Shown piece after piece: positions 45,684 to 55,744 of a stretch of DNA of 64,000 nt; position 1 is the first letter of the stretch, and every line of letters starts with the position of its first letter. The position numbers and the translations under genes were made by a program. The notes beneath the pieces were generated by a model that ran no database searches, was not told where the DNA came from, and was given only the letters and a program-made list of their open reading frames with translations. The DNA is from Neobacillus endophyticus (GTDB lineage Bacteria; Bacillota; Bacilli; Bacillales; Cytobacillaceae), in the NCBI RefSeq assembly GCF_013248975.1, contig NZ_JABRWH010000001.1:496001-560000 (forward strand). Direction: 5' to 3'.

Positions 45684-46292
45684 CTATCTTTTTTCAGATT
45701 TCATATATTGCTGGCGAAATACTTGCATGGATTTATCTTCATTAAGTGCTCGCAGCTGTCCTTCTGTTAATGTTCCATTTCCTTTTTGAACAACATATAC
45801 ATCCAGCTTTTTCTTTCCCCATTGACTATAGACATCATGGACGGTTTCATAATATAAGTCAAGATGTTCGCCTTTAATCGCCCCACCTTTATCGGCTACA
45901 ACCCCATAGCCGTATCCAGGAATAAATAGGATGGTGCCAATTGGGAAAACGGATAAATCGGCTGCGATGGTCGAGAATAAATCCCGCTTGACTTTAACAC
46001 CTGAATAAGTAATACCATATTCAGGATGTCCTTTACTTTTACCAGTCGATTCAGCCCCCGCTGTGTAGCCTGTTGCTGTTACAGTAAATTTGGGATATTT
46101 AGACCAATCAATTGCATTCTCCAGAGAAACAGCTGTTCCAGAGACAGTTTCAATTGCCGATATCTTATGCACCATTTGTGAAAATAATTCTTGTGCTTTT
46201 ACACCAGAAATGGACTGAAACGTCGCGATTAATGCCATGATAAATAGTAAGCTCATCGTAATTCGTTTTGTCCACTTGTTGATCTTATTCAT
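45684..46292 (-). CDS. yuiC: YuiC, 3D-domain stationary-phase cell-wall hydrolase
   Basis: 202 residues. An N-terminal hydrophobic helix ([15 protein letters not shown]) anchors or exports it. The C-terminal 3D domain has [20 protein letters not shown] near 70, [23 protein letters not shown] near 127-150 with the aspartates of the double-psi barrel, and [12 protein letters not shown]. subtilis YuiC is a lytic transglycosylase acting on peptidoglycan. A TTG one codon upstream (46295) has better spacing to GGAGGAG and could be the true start. Confidence 0.9.
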   Translation of the reverse strand: MNKINKWTKRITMSLLFIMALIATFQSISGVKAQELFSQMVHKISAIETVSGTAVSLENAIDWSKYPKFTVTATGYTAGAESTGKSKGHPEYGITYSGVKVKRDLFSTIAADLSVFPIGTILFIPGYGYGVVADKGGAIKGEHLDLYYETVHDVYSQWGKKKLDVYVVQKGNGTLTEGQLRALNEDKSMQVFRQQYMKSEKR

Positions 46293-46394
46293 CAAATTTT
46301 TCACTCCTCCAAAATATTCATTCCCAAGATGGGATGAAATATTCATTAAAAAGAGGATATTTTTTCCTGAATAAAACCAAAATTCAGTTGGAAA

Positions 46395-46431
46395 AATAAA
46401 AAGACTTGCTGCAAAATGGCAGTAAGTCTTA
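46395..46431 (-). terminator. yuiB terminator
   Basis: AAGACTTACTGC pairs with GCAGCAAGTCTT, followed by TTTATTTTT on the minus strand. Confidence 0.85.
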
Positions 46432-46752
46432 AAACATTTGATAGCCGCTTTTTCTTAATAGCTTGATGGTAAAACCGGCAGTAATTGCCCCTGCCAAGCC
46501 GCTTGACAGAATGATAATATCTGCTGCCGCCAAAGAGACCACCCTATGGCCCAAATCAAGAAAAGCTGCTTTTGTATTTGTAAAATATTCACTAAAAGGA
46601 ACTTTATCAATAATGAAAATAACAAAAATCGGATAAACCGTTACCATTACCCATGACATTCTTAGCAGCATATTTAAAATAAAACCGATTCCAAAAAATA
46701 ATACAAAAAAAAGTACGATTGATATCATCAGGACCACAATGCTCATGTGCAT
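46429..46752 (-). CDS. yuiB: YuiB, small integral membrane protein
   Basis: 107 residues with three membrane helices (about 3-25, 32-50, 78-98). [16 protein letters not shown] near 17-32 matches my memory of YuiB. ATG 46752 follows AAAGGAGG by 10 nt. Precedes yuiC, follows yuiA, as in B. subtilis. Function unknown. Confidence 0.85.
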   Translation of the reverse strand: MHMSIVVLMISIVLFFVLFFGIGFILNMLLRMSWVMVTVYPIFVIFIIDKVPFSEYFTNTKAAFLDLGHRVVSLAAADIIILSSGLAGAITAGFTIKLLRKSGYQMF

Positions 46753-46882
46753 GGCAAAAATTCCTCCTTTATCCATCCAATTTTAGTCTACTTAATGGAA
46801 CATATGGAGTCAACCAAATAAATGCAAAAAAATAGCCCTTCGAAAATATTCGAAGAAGCTTACCGCCGCTCTCTTATCATTT

Positions 46883-47011
46883 TTAAGACTCCTTTTTCTT
46901 ACCCGTTCCCTCACAGGATGAACAAGTTTCAGAACCCCCAAGTAATAATTGAAAATAACCTGTTCCAGAACAGTAATCACATTTTTTCGTATCAAGACTC
47001 TTAACAGTCAT
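46883..47011 (-). CDS. yuiA: YuiA, small double-CXXC zinc-finger protein
   Basis: The 42-residue product has two CxxCxGxG-like motifs, CDYCSGTG (11-18) and CSSCEGTG (30-37), as in DnaJ zinc fingers and the anti-TRAP protein. GGAGGAG lies 6 nt before ATG 47011. It should bind one Zn2+. B. subtilis has a YuiA at this place; its function is unknown. The four cysteines are intact. Confidence 0.85.
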   Translation of the reverse strand: MTVKSLDTKKCDYCSGTGYFQLLLGGSETCSSCEGTGKKKES

Positions 47012-47188
47012 CTTAACTCCTCCTTTTATATTAACTTAATATTCTGATAATATAACAAGAATTCTCTTAAAAGAAAAGGCCTAAAATTAAGCAAAAAACC
47101 TATAAGAAAACGGATACATCGCCTTTTATCTTCTATTTTCTTGTTAACACTTAAATTTTCTAAAAATTCAAAAACAATGGACAAAAAA

Positions 47189-47233
47189 ACAAAAAAGGCA
47201 GCAATAAGAGGTTTTTCCTCTCATTGCTGCCTT
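47189..47233 (-). terminator. yumB terminator
   Basis: AAGGCAGCAATGAGAGG pairs with CCTCTTATTGCTGCCTT around AAAAA, followed by a T-run on the minus strand. Confidence 0.93.
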
Positions 47234-47246
47234 ATCCATTAACTAA

Positions 47247-48464
47247 TTATAGAACATTAAATTTTCCTTTTTTAAATACAAGGCCAACCCCGCCAATCAT
47301 GTATAGAGCACGGTTATCAACCATTTTCTTCATGAAGGAAGCTTTTGTACCTGTTACCTTTTTACCGAATACAACGCCAATAGCATCATGCTCACCAAGG
47401 GAGCAAACTGTACCTTTGTTGTCAAACTTAAAGGTTTCCAACTCCGTTTTATTACGAATTAATGCAGCAATGTTACGTGCACAGCATTCGCCTTGCTGCA
47501 TGGAAATTTGTGCAGTCGGTGGATATGGACGGTTAATTTCTTCATTGATGACAAGTGAGCTGTCGCCAATAACGAATACATTATCCATACCAGGTACACG
47601 AAGGTCAGGCTGAACTTTTACACGTCCGCGCATTGCTTCAAAGCCGGACTTTTCAATAATGGAGCTTCCACGTACACCCGCTGCCCAGACAACAGTACCA
47701 GCTTTAATTTCACGTGGTTCTTCATCGCCCTTCGCCACTATAATACCCTCAGGAGTAGCTTCTTTAATGGCAGTGCCAATTAAAAACTCTACGCCTTTAC
47801 GCTCTAATGTGGAAACTGCGTATTGAACTAATTCTGGGTCAAATCCTGGTAATACAGTCGGAGCTGCTTCAACACAAATGATTTTTACTTTATGTGAATC
47901 AACATCATATTCATGGCATAATTCAGGAATCCGGTTTGTTAATTCACCTAAGAATTCAATTCCGGTAAAGCCGGCACCGCCAACCACGATTGTTAAGCGA
48001 TTTTCGTCTTTCTCTTCTTCCATGTTATAGGTTGCGAATTGGTATTCAATATGTTCACGCATTTGTCTTGAAGAGTTCACGTTCGTAATACCAAATGCAT
48101 ATTCTTTTAAACCTTTGATGCCAAAAGTTTCCGGCTCGCCGCCAAGAGCAACAACCAAGTAATCATAGTCGATTTCGCCGTTTTCTAATAAAACTTTATT
48201 TTCATCTTTCTTGATTTCAACTACAGTTCCTTGAACAAACTCAACCTTATTTCGGTCAATGACATCACGGATATCATATCGAACTTTATCATGGTGCAGC
48301 GTACCAGCAGATGCCTCATGTAACCATGTTGTTTCGTAATGATAGTCATTTTTATTGACTAAGACGATATCTGCTTCATTAACTCCTACATGCTTTTGTA
48401 ACCTTACTGCTGTCATTAATCCGCCATATCCGGCACCAAGAATAACTATTTTAGGCTTTCTCAA
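47247..48464 (-). CDS. yumB: Type II NADH dehydrogenase-like flavoprotein YumB
   Basis: 405 residues. FAD-binding GAGYGG near 9, the family stretch [19 protein letters not shown] near 42-60, NADH-binding GGAGFTGIE near 165 and the FAD motif FVIGDSS near 294. NDH-2 enzymes pass electrons from NADH to quinone without pumping protons. I chose TTG 48464, since MRKPKIV matches the known YumB start and AGGTGG lies 11 nt upstream; the GTG at 48479 would overlap this site. Confidence 0.92.
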   Translation of the reverse strand: MRKPKIVILGAGYGGLMTAVRLQKHVGVNEADIVLVNKNDYHYETTWLHEASAGTLHHDKVRYDIRDVIDRNKVEFVQGTVVEIKKDENKVLLENGEIDYDYLVVALGGEPETFGIKGLKEYAFGITNVNSSRQMREHIEYQFATYNMEEEKDENRLTIVVGGAGFTGIEFLGELTNRIPELCHEYDVDSHKVKIICVEAAPTVLPGFDPELVQYAVSTLERKGVEFLIGTAIKEATPEGIIVAKGDEEPREIKAGTVVWAAGVRGSSIIEKSGFEAMRGRVKVQPDLRVPGMDNVFVIGDSSLVINEEINRPYPPTAQISMQQGECCARNIAALIRNKTELETFKFDNKGTVCSLGEHDAIGVVFGKKVTGTKASFMKKMVDNRALYMIGGVGLVFKKGKFNVL

Positions 48465-48927
48465 TGTAATCACATCCACCTTTTTTTTATATCCTCTTTT
48501 TTTTATCTTCCACTGCTTTACTCATTTTTATTTTACTTAGCAAGAAAACGTTTGTGATATACTTCACGAACTAGAGTACAATTAGAGGAATGACTGCACA
48601 TTTCAAGCAAATGGAAAAAGTTCACCATTTCACTAAGTTGCATAAATGAAAATAAGCCGTTCAAATAAATGTGCTTATTTTGTCACTAAATCTTAACAAT
48701 ATATCCACAATACATCTTATGCTACTTTAAGCTTATTTTCAAGCGGTTTTCGCATATTTTTTTTATAAAATTTCTTAAAAACCAATCCTTTTTATACTAA
48801 AAATTCTGTTAAAGTGATTTTCAATCCTATTTGATAAATGTTTTCCCCAGAAAAACGTAATGAATTTTTTGACTTTTATGATAATATTAAAGAATGGAAC
48901 TCTTACTACTAGTGGAGGGGATACGTA
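48465..48927. other. AT-rich divergent intergenic region between yumB and yumC
   Basis: About 460 bp, strongly AT-rich, holding the promoters of both divergent genes. A AAATAAGC/GCTTATTT hairpin lies at 48650-48680. TTGACT at 48869 is a possible -35 box, but no well-spaced -10 was found. No ORF with a ribosome binding site was seen. Confidence 0.5.
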
Positions 48928-49926
48928 GTGCAAGAAGATCAAAAAGTTTATGACATTACGATTATCGGCGGAGGCCCCGTTGGTCTGTTCACGGCTTTTT
49001 ATGGGGGTATGAGACAAGCTTCAGTCAAAATTATTGAAAGCTTGCCGCAGCTTGGCGGTCAATTATCTGCGCTTTATCCTGAAAAATATATTTATGATGT
49101 AGCTGGTTTTCCAAAAATTCGCGCTCAAGAGTTAGTCAATAATTTGAAAAAACAAATGTCCAAATTTGAACCAACAATTGTCCTAGAGCAGTCCGTTGAA
49201 AAGTTGCAAAAGCAAGAAGATGGGACATTTAAATTAACAACTGATAAAGAAGTACATTATACAAAAACGGTCATTATAACTGCGGGAAATGGTGCTTTCC
49301 AGCCTCGTCGTCTGGAGTTGGAAAGCGCGGCACAATATGAAAAGAAGAACCTTCATTATTTCATTGAGGATTTAAATAAATTCTCTGGCCAAAAAGTAAT
49401 TGTTTTTGGCGGCGGGGATTCAGCAGTGGACTGGGCATTAATGCTTGAACCGATTGCGGAGAAAGTGACCATTGTCCATCGCCGTGATAAATTTCGGGCC
49501 CATGAGCATTCAGTAGAAAATCTCTACAAATCAAAAGTTGCGGTAAAGACACCATATGTACCAGACGAATTAATTGGAGATGAAACAGGCGTAAAGAAAG
49601 TGGTCCTTGAAGGTGTTAACGGAGAAGCCAAAGAGACCATCGATGCTGATGCCGTTATTTGCAACTACGGGTTCGTTTCTTCCCTAGGGCCTATTAAAGA
49701 GTGGGGCCTGCAAATCGAAAAGAATGCCATTGTGGTCAATTCGAAAATGGAAACAAATATTCCCGGTATTTATGCTGCAGGAGATATTTGCACTTACGAA
49801 GGAAAAGTTAAATTAATTGCCTGCGGATTTGGCGAAGCACCTACCGCTGTAAATAACGCTAAAGCATTCATGGATCCTAAAGCAAAAATTCAGCCGCTGC
49901 ACAGCTCTTCCATTTTCGATAAATAA
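48928..49926 (+). CDS. yumC: Ferredoxin/flavodoxin-NADP+ reductase YumC
   Basis: 332 residues of the thioredoxin-reductase-like FNR class. FAD motif [16 protein letters not shown] near 13, NADPH motif [11 protein letters not shown] near 160 and HRRDKFRAH near 185; it lacks the CxxC of thioredoxin reductase. It passes electrons between NADPH and ferredoxin or flavodoxin. GTG start at 48928 is preceded by GGAGGGG. The sequence closely follows my memory of B. subtilis YumC. Confidence 0.95.
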   Translation: MQEDQKVYDITIIGGGPVGLFTAFYGGMRQASVKIIESLPQLGGQLSALYPEKYIYDVAGFPKIRAQELVNNLKKQMSKFEPTIVLEQSVEKLQKQEDGTFKLTTDKEVHYTKTVIITAGNGAFQPRRLELESAAQYEKKNLHYFIEDLNKFSGQKVIVFGGGDSAVDWALMLEPIAEKVTIVHRRDKFRAHEHSVENLYKSKVAVKTPYVPDELIGDETGVKKVVLEGVNGEAKETIDADAVICNYGFVSSLGPIKEWGLQIEKNAIVVNSKMETNIPGIYAAGDICTYEGKVKLIACGFGEAPTAVNNAKAFMDPKAKIQPLHSSSIFDK

Positions 49927-49929
49927 TAT

Positions 49930-49962
49930 AAAGGCGTCCCCTGATTTAGGGACGCCTTTTCT
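49930..49962 (+). terminator. Bidirectional terminator yumC/yutM
   Basis: AAAGGCGTCCC/GGGACGCCTTT perfect stem with T and A runs on either side, between converging genes. Confidence 0.93.
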
Positions 49963-49963
49963 A

Positions 49964-50329
49964 CTAGCATTCTTCCGGAGTTCCGGCTTCTGTTGCTGTA
50001 CGGAACGATGAACCGCAGCCACATGAGGCAATCGCGTTCGGATTTTCAATCGTAAATCCGCCGCCCATCATGGATTGTTTATAATCAATTTTGGTTCCTT
50101 TTATAATCGGTGCACTTTCTTTATCGACAAGAATTTTAATTCCAAATTGTTCGAACTTGAAGTCATCTTCCTTTACTTCGTGTTCGAAGCTCATCCCGTA
50201 AGATAAGCCGCTGCACCCCCCGCCTTTTACACCCACACGCAAATAGGCGTCTTCTTCTTCATTATGTTTCATCATATCTTTAATTTGCAGTGATGCTGCT
50301 TCGGTTAAGAAAATTATATTTTGACTCAT
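49964..50329 (-). CDS. yutM: A-type Fe-S carrier, HesB/IscA/ErpA family (YutM)
   Basis: 121 residues. The three conserved cysteines are in GGCSGLSYG (near 36) and the C-terminal SCGCGSS (near 101). It carries or delivers Fe-S clusters. GGAGG precedes the ATG. The gene lies next to redox enzymes and thiol proteins, supporting a role in Fe-S enzyme maturation. Confidence 0.93.
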   Translation of the reverse strand: MSQNIIFLTEAASLQIKDMMKHNEEEDAYLRVGVKGGGCSGLSYGMSFEHEVKEDDFKFEQFGIKILVDKESAPIIKGTKIDYKQSMMGGGFTIENPNAIASCGCGSSFRTATEAGTPEEC

Positions 50330-50451
50330 TCGATTTCCTCCTACTTTTGAGGCTTTTAATATAGTATATACAGTTCATGCCGCACCCTCAACTCATATGT
50401 TTACTCATTTTTTGTCAAGGCACAGCTATATCAAAAATAACAAAAGGATAT

Positions 50452-50477
50452 AAAAAGGGAGCATTTCCGCTCCCTTA
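50452..50477 (-). terminator. yuzB terminator
   Basis: AAGGGAGC/GCTCCCTT stem with TTTATAT tract on the minus strand. Confidence 0.88.
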
Positions 50478-50714
50478 AAACATTGGATTTTCTTCCAAGT
50501 ATTGATAAATATGATCGACCAGCTCTTCTGGTGTGCTGCCTTTAACGACTTCACCGTTTACAAGCGCATAAAGAGAAGAAGCACAAATACCACAATAACC
50601 AAGACATCCATATTCGATAATGTCCAAGTTGGAATCTTTTTCTAAGATTTCACGTGCTTTTTGTGCACCGCTGGCCAGATTACTAATGCAAAATTCAATG
50701 ATCGGCTTAAACAT
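50475..50714 (-). CDS. yuzB: YuzB-family protein (DUF1450)
   Basis: 79 residues with a cysteine cluster [13 protein letters not shown] near 35-47, resembling thioredoxin-like [2Fe-2S] ferredoxin small domains. Cys10 in EFCISN may be a fourth. Possibly a small Fe-S or thiol protein. AGGTGAAAGC precedes the ATG. Position matches B. subtilis yuzB between yutM and yutJ. Confidence 0.88.
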   Translation of the reverse strand: MFKPIIEFCISNLASGAQKAREILEKDSNLDIIEYGCLGYCGICASSLYALVNGEVVKGSTPEELVDHIYQYLEENPMF

Positions 50715-50979
50715 GCTTTCACCTCTCCACTAACTATCAATCCTACTCTATTGGGCAAAATTCGTCAATTACCATGGTAATAATATTTATGTCAAGGAAA
50801 CCAAGATAATTGTTGTTATTTCGACATATTTTAGCTATACTCATACTTGATGTGTGTAAAGACAGAACATTTTTTACTAATTATTTTCCAATAAGTTTCA
50901 TGAACTGACTCGTTACTTTTTTGCACAAAATAAGCCAATCAAAAAATCATTTGGACTGTTTAAAAAAGGGGAATATGAA

Positions 50980-52047
50980 ATGAAAAACCTTGTTATTCTT
51001 GGCGGCGGCTACGGCGGAATGAAGATGCTAAACGAACTTCTTCCAAACAATCTGCCTGAAGATGTCATGATTACACTTGTGGATCGTGTTCCATATCATT
51101 GCTTAAAGACAGAGTACTATGCCTTGGCTGCTGGAACCATTTCTGACGTACATGTACGCGTTGCTTTTCCGGAACATCCACAGCTTAAAGTAAAATATGG
51201 AGAAGTTATTGGTGTAAATAAGAAAGCGCAAACAGTAGAATTACAAGACGATGAATCCATTCACTATGATGACTTAGTGATCGCTTTAGGATGCGAAGAC
51301 AATTATCATGGAGTACCGGGTGCCGAACAATTCACCTATAGCATTCAAAGTATCGGAAAGTCCCGTGAAACCTATCAAGCATTAAACAATTTGGGCCCTG
51401 GTTCCGTTGTTGGCATTGTTGGAGCTGGTCTTAGCGGTGTAGAGCTTGCCAGTGAACTAAGTGAGAGTCGTAAGGATCTTAACATTAAATTATTCGACCG
51501 AGGAAAACACATTCTCTCTGCCTTCCCTGACAGATTAAGTAAATACGTTGAAAATTGGTTTGTCGACCATAATGTTGAGATTATTAACAATTCCAATATC
51601 ACAAAGGTTGAGGAAAATACTCTTTACAATAATGATCAGCCAATCCATTGCGACGTTATTGTCTGGACTGCCGGGATTCAAGCCAATAAGATTGTACAGG
51701 AAATCGAAGGGGAAAAGGACCGTTCAGGCAGAATGGTCATCACTCCTCAACATTATTTACCAGAAGATGAACACATTTTCATTCTTGGAGACTGCGCAAG
51801 TCTGCCGCATGCACCAAGTGCCCAGCTTGCAGAAGGGCAAGCTGTTCAAATTGTCGAGGTTTTAAAGAAGCGTTGGAACGGCGAAGAACCACCTGCTTCA
51901 TTCCCGCCAATTAAGTTAAAAGGTGTTCTTGGTTCCCTTGGTAAAAAGCATGGATTCGGAATGATGGCAGACCGTGCGATTACAGGACGGGTAGCAAGAC
52001 TGCTAAAATCCGGTGTTCTTTGGATGTATAAGTTCCATAATGGATAA
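50980..52047 (+). CDS. yutJ: NADH dehydrogenase-like flavoprotein YutJ
   Basis: 355 residues, NDH-2-like pyridine nucleotide-disulfide oxidoreductase. FAD motif GGGYGGMKML near 8, NADH motif GAGLSGVELASEL near 149 and FILGDCAS near 267. The C-terminus lacks a clear amphipathic membrane anchor beyond VARLLKSGVLWMYK. GGGGAA precedes the ATG. Likely an NADH:quinone or related oxidoreductase; exact acceptor unknown. Confidence 0.92.
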   Translation: MKNLVILGGGYGGMKMLNELLPNNLPEDVMITLVDRVPYHCLKTEYYALAAGTISDVHVRVAFPEHPQLKVKYGEVIGVNKKAQTVELQDDESIHYDDLVIALGCEDNYHGVPGAEQFTYSIQSIGKSRETYQALNNLGPGSVVGIVGAGLSGVELASELSESRKDLNIKLFDRGKHILSAFPDRLSKYVENWFVDHNVEIINNSNITKVEENTLYNNDQPIHCDVIVWTAGIQANKIVQEIEGEKDRSGRMVITPQHYLPEDEHIFILGDCASLPHAPSAQLAEGQAVQIVEVLKKRWNGEEPPASFPPIKLKGVLGSLGKKHGFGMMADRAITGRVARLLKSGVLWMYKFHNG

Positions 52048-52084
52048 GATAAAAGAGAGTTCCTCTTGATCTAATTGTTTTCTA

Positions 52085-52133
52085 AGGCAGCTTAAGCCCG
52101 ATACTTATCGGAGCTGAAGCTGCCTATTTTTAT
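52085..52133 (+). terminator. yutJ terminator
   Basis: AGGCAGCTT/AAGCTGCCT stem with a long loop that can extend the helix, then ATTTTTAT. Confidence 0.85.
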
Positions 52134-52236
52134 GGTTAAACTTTTGTTATTCATAAGAAATAGAACAGAATAAAAGTGATTTGATTCATCTAGTGCCTCT
52201 CTCATAAGAAGCATCATCTTACAATTTGGTGTTTTT

Positions 52237-52560
52237 TTATGCTTTATAACCATACTTCTCTAGTTCAGAAAAAATGGTTTTAAGCCGAGGATTCCCTTCT
52301 CCAACCACTTTATCCTTAATAACGACTACTGGATAGAACATGTCTTCTTCAATGACTCTTTTTGCAAATTGAGATTTTGCCCATTCCTCTGGCGGCTGGT
52401 GAATATCCACATAGGTAATTTTAAAAGGCTGACCAGGAAACTTTCTTGCAATGGCTGCTTCAAGCCATTCAGTGGTTTCTTTTGAAGAGGGCAGGTTCAC
52501 ACAGCTTGGACACACTTGCTCAGCACCGTAAAGAACAATTTCCACTTCTGAAAATTCCAT
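52237..52560 (-). CDS. yuzD: YuzD, DUF1462 thioredoxin-like protein
   Basis: 107 residues with a thioredoxin-like fold signature: CPSCVNLPSS near 17-26 (CxxC) and YPVVVIKDKVVGEG near 80. Possible redox or Fe-S partner of the divergent NifU-like YutI, 140 bp away, which is the order in B. subtilis. Function unknown. Confidence 0.88.
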   Translation of the reverse strand: MEFSEVEIVLYGAEQVCPSCVNLPSSKETTEWLEAAIARKFPGQPFKITYVDIHQPPEEWAKSQFAKRVIEEDMFYPVVVIKDKVVGEGNPRLKTIFSELEKYGYKA

Positions 52561-52700
52561 ATAACCATCCCTAACGTTTTTCTTTTAGTTTACAATATTC
52601 ACATACTAAAAAAGAAGAAAATGTTTTCTCAACATATGTTTCGATAATGGATTTTCACCGCCAATGTCAGTATAATATGATTAGGAAAGGAGTCGATCAA

Positions 52701-52937
52701 ATGGAAAACCGTGAAATAGTTGAACAAGTACAAGAAGTATTAGATAAATTGCGTCCATTTCTTCTTCGCGATGGCGGGGATTGCGAATTAGTTGATGTTG
52801 AGGATGGTATTGTGAAACTGCGTTTGCTAGGTGCCTGCGGTTCATGTCCAAGCTCTACCATCACCCTTAAAGCCGGAATTGAAAGAGCTCTTTTAGAAGA
52901 GGTTCCGGGTGTTCAAGAAGTAGAACAAGTATTCTGA
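52701..52937 (+). CDS. yutI: NifU C-terminal-domain Fe-S scaffold YutI
   Basis: 78 residues with the NifU-C motif [18 protein letters not shown] (residues 47-64), whose CxxC bridges an Fe-S cluster in a dimer. It would assemble or store clusters for target proteins. ATG 52701 follows AAGGAG; the longer frame to 52647 is not supported. A strong terminator follows. Confidence 0.93.
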   Translation: MENREIVEQVQEVLDKLRPFLLRDGGDCELVDVEDGIVKLRLLGACGSCPSSTITLKAGIERALLEEVPGVQEVEQVF

Positions 52938-52943
52938 AAAATT

Positions 52944-52979
52944 AGCGATTGCCTAATACGGCAATCGCTTTTTATTTTT
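52944..52979 (+). terminator. yutI terminator
   Basis: AGCGATTGCC/GGCAATCGCT perfect stem, six-nt loop, then TTTTATTTTTA. Confidence 0.93.
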
Positions 52980-53988
52980 ATTGGTATAACCATTCGAGCT
53001 GCGGAAGATTTAAAAGATGAATCGGTGCACCTGAAACAGGATAAAACCCAGCTAAAAATTTTTCATACTCTGATGATTGTCTTATTATTTTCCCTAATTG
53101 CTCCTCCAACAGCTTTCTTCCCTGCTCAGATTGGGTACTATAATAATTCTCAATACATTCAAAATAATGAAGCGGGAAGATTAAGCGTGAGTATAACAGC
53201 CTCCAGGAAAATGGAGACAATGGTGAAATACTTTGATATTCATCAAAAAATCCTTTTACATCCACATCATAGGTTTGGTTGTTATGAAAATACCTTTCCC
53301 TTGTCCACTCAGCCAAATCACGGCTCCGATGATCGAAAACCCAATCGAATGGATTTTTGATAAAATAGGGATTGGATGCCCAGGTTTTTTGGTTGAATCG
53401 TTCATGACATACCGTCCCGTTATCGGTTTCAGAGGGTTCAATATCTATTTCTGTGTCCACAAGATACTGAATGGCGTTTTCTGTTAATCCCATGTAATAG
53501 GGAAACGATTCGATAAATAATTGCTCGAATTCATTCTCAGGTGTTTGAAACAATAGACCATTCCATACCTTCTCCATTTGCTCCAGCCGCTTTTCCCACA
53601 GCCCTTTCCATTGCCCAATTCTGCTTGAGCGTTCTACCTGAAATGGGACTTGCCTGCCGCGCTCATGGAATCTTGCTAATTTCCTGCCCAGTTTCATCCT
53701 TTTCTGCTGTTCTACCTTGCGATTGGCCAAGACACAATATTGCGTCTGTTCCCATGTAGTCACGAATTTCCCATCCTTCGACTGTAAGAACATAGGCGCA
53801 TTTTGATCCCCATAATCTCTTAAATGACGGGATATCTTCTCAAGCTCTGTCAAATCCTCTTCTTCTCTGCCCAAAGGCTTAGAGATAATATATAACCATC
53901 CATTCCCTGTTAATGCGTCAAAACGATCCAGCTTAATTTGTTCCTGTGCTGTAATCCCGTATTGCGTCTCAAGCATTTTCTGAAGCAT
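52978..53988 (-). CDS. yutH: Spore coat-associated protein YutH (CotS-like kinase fold)
   Basis: 336 residues of the CotS/YutH family, a divergent aminoglycoside-phosphotransferase fold. The catalytic-loop region reads TVCHERFNQKTW near 190, with Glu where kinases have HGDLH, and PFDWVFDHRSRDLAEW near 211-226 replaces the metal-binding Asp motif, so kinase activity is uncertain. In B. subtilis it is a coat protein. GAGGTGGCAG precedes the ATG. Expression is expected in the mother cell late in sporulation. Confidence 0.88.
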   Translation of the reverse strand: MLQKMLETQYGITAQEQIKLDRFDALTGNGWLYIISKPLGREEEDLTELEKISRHLRDYGDQNAPMFLQSKDGKFVTTWEQTQYCVLANRKVEQQKRMKLGRKLARFHERGRQVPFQVERSSRIGQWKGLWEKRLEQMEKVWNGLLFQTPENEFEQLFIESFPYYMGLTENAIQYLVDTEIDIEPSETDNGTVCHERFNQKTWASNPYFIKNPFDWVFDHRSRDLAEWTRERYFHNNQTYDVDVKGFFDEYQSISPLSPFSWRLLYSRLIFPLHYFECIENYYSTQSEQGRKLLEEQLGKIIRQSSEYEKFLAGFYPVSGAPIHLLNLPQLEWLYQ

Positions 53989-54161
53989 TCTGCCACCTCA
54001 ACCTTCCTCTACATCTTAAAACAAGTATATGAAAGGGAATTAGAAATATTGTTGATCGAGCAGGAAAGAAGTGATTCGAAAGGAAATGATTTTGTAAAAA
54101 TTGCATATGTTATGGAAAGGAGTATAAATATAGTGGAAAACCAAAGAAAAGGTGATTAGAT

Positions 54162-54671
54162 ATGGCAGATCATAATATTGTAAATCTGACAGAAGAAACA
54201 GCAAGAAAATGGCTCAAAGAAAGAGGCGTTGAGATTCGCGATATTGCTGATTTAGTCTATTACTTACAGGAAAAGTATCATAAAAATTTAAAAATTGAGG
54301 ATTGCATTGCGAATGTGGAACGCGTCCTATCCAAAAGAGAGGTGCAAAACGCGATTATCACCGGGATCCAATTGGATGTATTGGCAGAGAAAAAAATGCT
54401 GGAGGAACCGCTTCAATCTATCATTGAAACAGATGAAAGTCTGTATGGCATCGATGAAATTCTTGCTTTTGCTATTGTAAATGTATATGGATCAATCGGA
54501 TTTACCAATTACGGCTATGTTGACAAACAAAAGCCAGGAATCTTAGCACGGCTAAATGATAAATCAACAGGAGAATGCCATACTTTTCTAGATGACATCG
54601 TAGGAGCAATTGCTGCAGCGGCTTCAAGCCGGCTTGCGCACAGGGCTGCAGGTGTGGATAAGGAAACGTAA
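54162..54671 (+). CDS. yutG: PgpA-domain protein YutG (phosphatidylglycerophosphatase A-like)
   Basis: 169 residues. The C-terminal part TYGYVDKQKPGILARLND... with FLDDIVGAIAAAASSRL near 143-159 matches the PgpA catalytic core (Asp-rich, metal dependent) but no membrane helix is seen. It may dephosphorylate phosphatidylglycerophosphate or a related lipid. AAAGGTG precedes the ATG. Position matches yutG. Confidence 0.87.
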   Translation: MADHNIVNLTEETARKWLKERGVEIRDIADLVYYLQEKYHKNLKIEDCIANVERVLSKREVQNAIITGIQLDVLAEKKMLEEPLQSIIETDESLYGIDEILAFAIVNVYGSIGFTNYGYVDKQKPGILARLNDKSTGECHTFLDDIVGAIAAAASSRLAHRAAGVDKET

Positions 54672-54822
54672 AGAAAACTCGCAGACTGCCGAGGCCGCTA
54701 GGGCGAAGACAGAGGCGTAATTCGCCGAAAAGCACAGCTTTTCGAATGCGAAGTTAATGCCCACGAAGCATTCCTTAGTGCACTTATGCCTAATGATTGG
54801 AACGTTATACTTCCTATCGACT
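54669..54822 (+). repeat. Terminator-associated multi-hairpin repeat, copy C
   Basis: 154 bp starting TAAAGAAAACTCGCAGAC and ending TTCCTATCGACT, touching the A-run (54823-54830) that is the T-run of the yutF terminator. Its start overlaps the stop codon of yutG. Confidence 0.85.
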
Positions 54823-54855
54823 AAAAAAAACGGATGAGGTCTTTCCTCATCCGTT
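54823..54855 (-). terminator. yutF terminator
   Basis: AACGGATGAGG/CCTCATCCGTT stem followed by eight T on the minus strand. Confidence 0.93.
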
Positions 54856-54860
54856 CTATC

Positions 54861-55625
54861 TTATACCTCCCACTGGTCCAATGTATCGATGGCATAGGTT
54901 GGCTTGCGGTCATAACCTGCCAGCAATTCTTTCGTAGTGACTCCTGTATGAACTAACAGCGTATCCATTCCAGCATTTATTCCCGCCAAAATATCAGTAT
55001 CATAAAAATCCCCAACCATCAATGTATCTTCCTTAGCCGTTCCGATTACCTTCAATGCTTGCTCCATTATGATCGATTCTGGCTTGCCGATAAATATTGG
55101 CTTAGTCTGTGTAGAAACAGCAACCACCGACGTCAGTGAGCCATTTCCCGGGAGCAGCCCTCTTTCTGTAGGCAATGCGATATCTCCATTGGTAGAAATG
55201 AATGTCGCGCCATTTCGGACTGCCAGACAGGCCACAGCTAATTTTTCATAATTGATGGCTCGATCAATTCCCATTACCACAAAATCAGCATGCTCGCCTG
55301 CAAAGGAAAATCCCTTTTCTTCCAACGCCGTAAGAATTCCTTCTTCTCCTATGGCATATACAGAAGCATCTTTTTTTATTCCATAAATATAATTCGCTGT
55401 CGCCTGACTCGTTGTAAAAACTAATTCTTCATTGGCCGGAATATCAAAGTCATTCAGCTTCTCTGCTACCTGTGCTGGTGTGCGAGATGAGTTATTCGTA
55501 ACAAATAAATAAGGAATTCCTTTTGTTTTCAGCTTTTTAACAAAATCGGATGCTGCTTCAATTCGTTCCGATCCTTTGTACATGGTTCCATCCAAATCAA
55601 TTAAATAACCTTTATATTTTTTCAT
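54861..55625 (-). CDS. yutF: HAD-family phosphatase YutF (NagD-like)
   Basis: 254 residues. HAD motif I DLDGTMYKG near 9-17, motif II FVTNNSSR near 40, motif III Lys in GKPES near 181 and motif IV GDFYDTDI near 204. Likely dephosphorylates small sugar phosphates or nucleotides in the cytoplasm. GGAGTG precedes the ATG. Position as in B. subtilis. Confidence 0.93.
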   Translation of the reverse strand: MKKYKGYLIDLDGTMYKGSERIEAASDFVKKLKTKGIPYLFVTNNSSRTPAQVAEKLNDFDIPANEELVFTTSQATANYIYGIKKDASVYAIGEEGILTALEEKGFSFAGEHADFVVMGIDRAINYEKLAVACLAVRNGATFISTNGDIALPTERGLLPGNGSLTSVVAVSTQTKPIFIGKPESIIMEQALKVIGTAKEDTLMVGDFYDTDILAGINAGMDTLLVHTGVTTKELLAGYDRKPTYAIDTLDQWEV

Positions 55626-55714
55626 ACCACTTCACTCCTTTTAGTTTGGTGCTGTTTATTTCTGCTTTAGGCACAACTAGTGTAAAAATACATTTTAACA
55701 AGGCCTGGTAAATA

Positions 55715-55738
55715 TAAAAAAGACCACCTGTACGGTCT
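55715..55738 (-). terminator. yutE terminator
   Basis: AGACC/GGTCT short stem followed by TTTTTTATA on the minus strand. Confidence 0.7.
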
Positions 55739-55744
55739 AATGGA

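Noticed and set aside
46810..46995. A 61-residue minus-strand ORF
   Set aside because: It is a shadow in another frame of the real yuiA gene at 46883-47011, which has a GGAGGAG box and two CxxC motifs.
53938..54159. 73-residue plus-strand ORF between yutH and yutG
   Set aside because: Its first part is antisense to the yutH start, it lacks a ribosome binding site and its product has no recognisable pattern.
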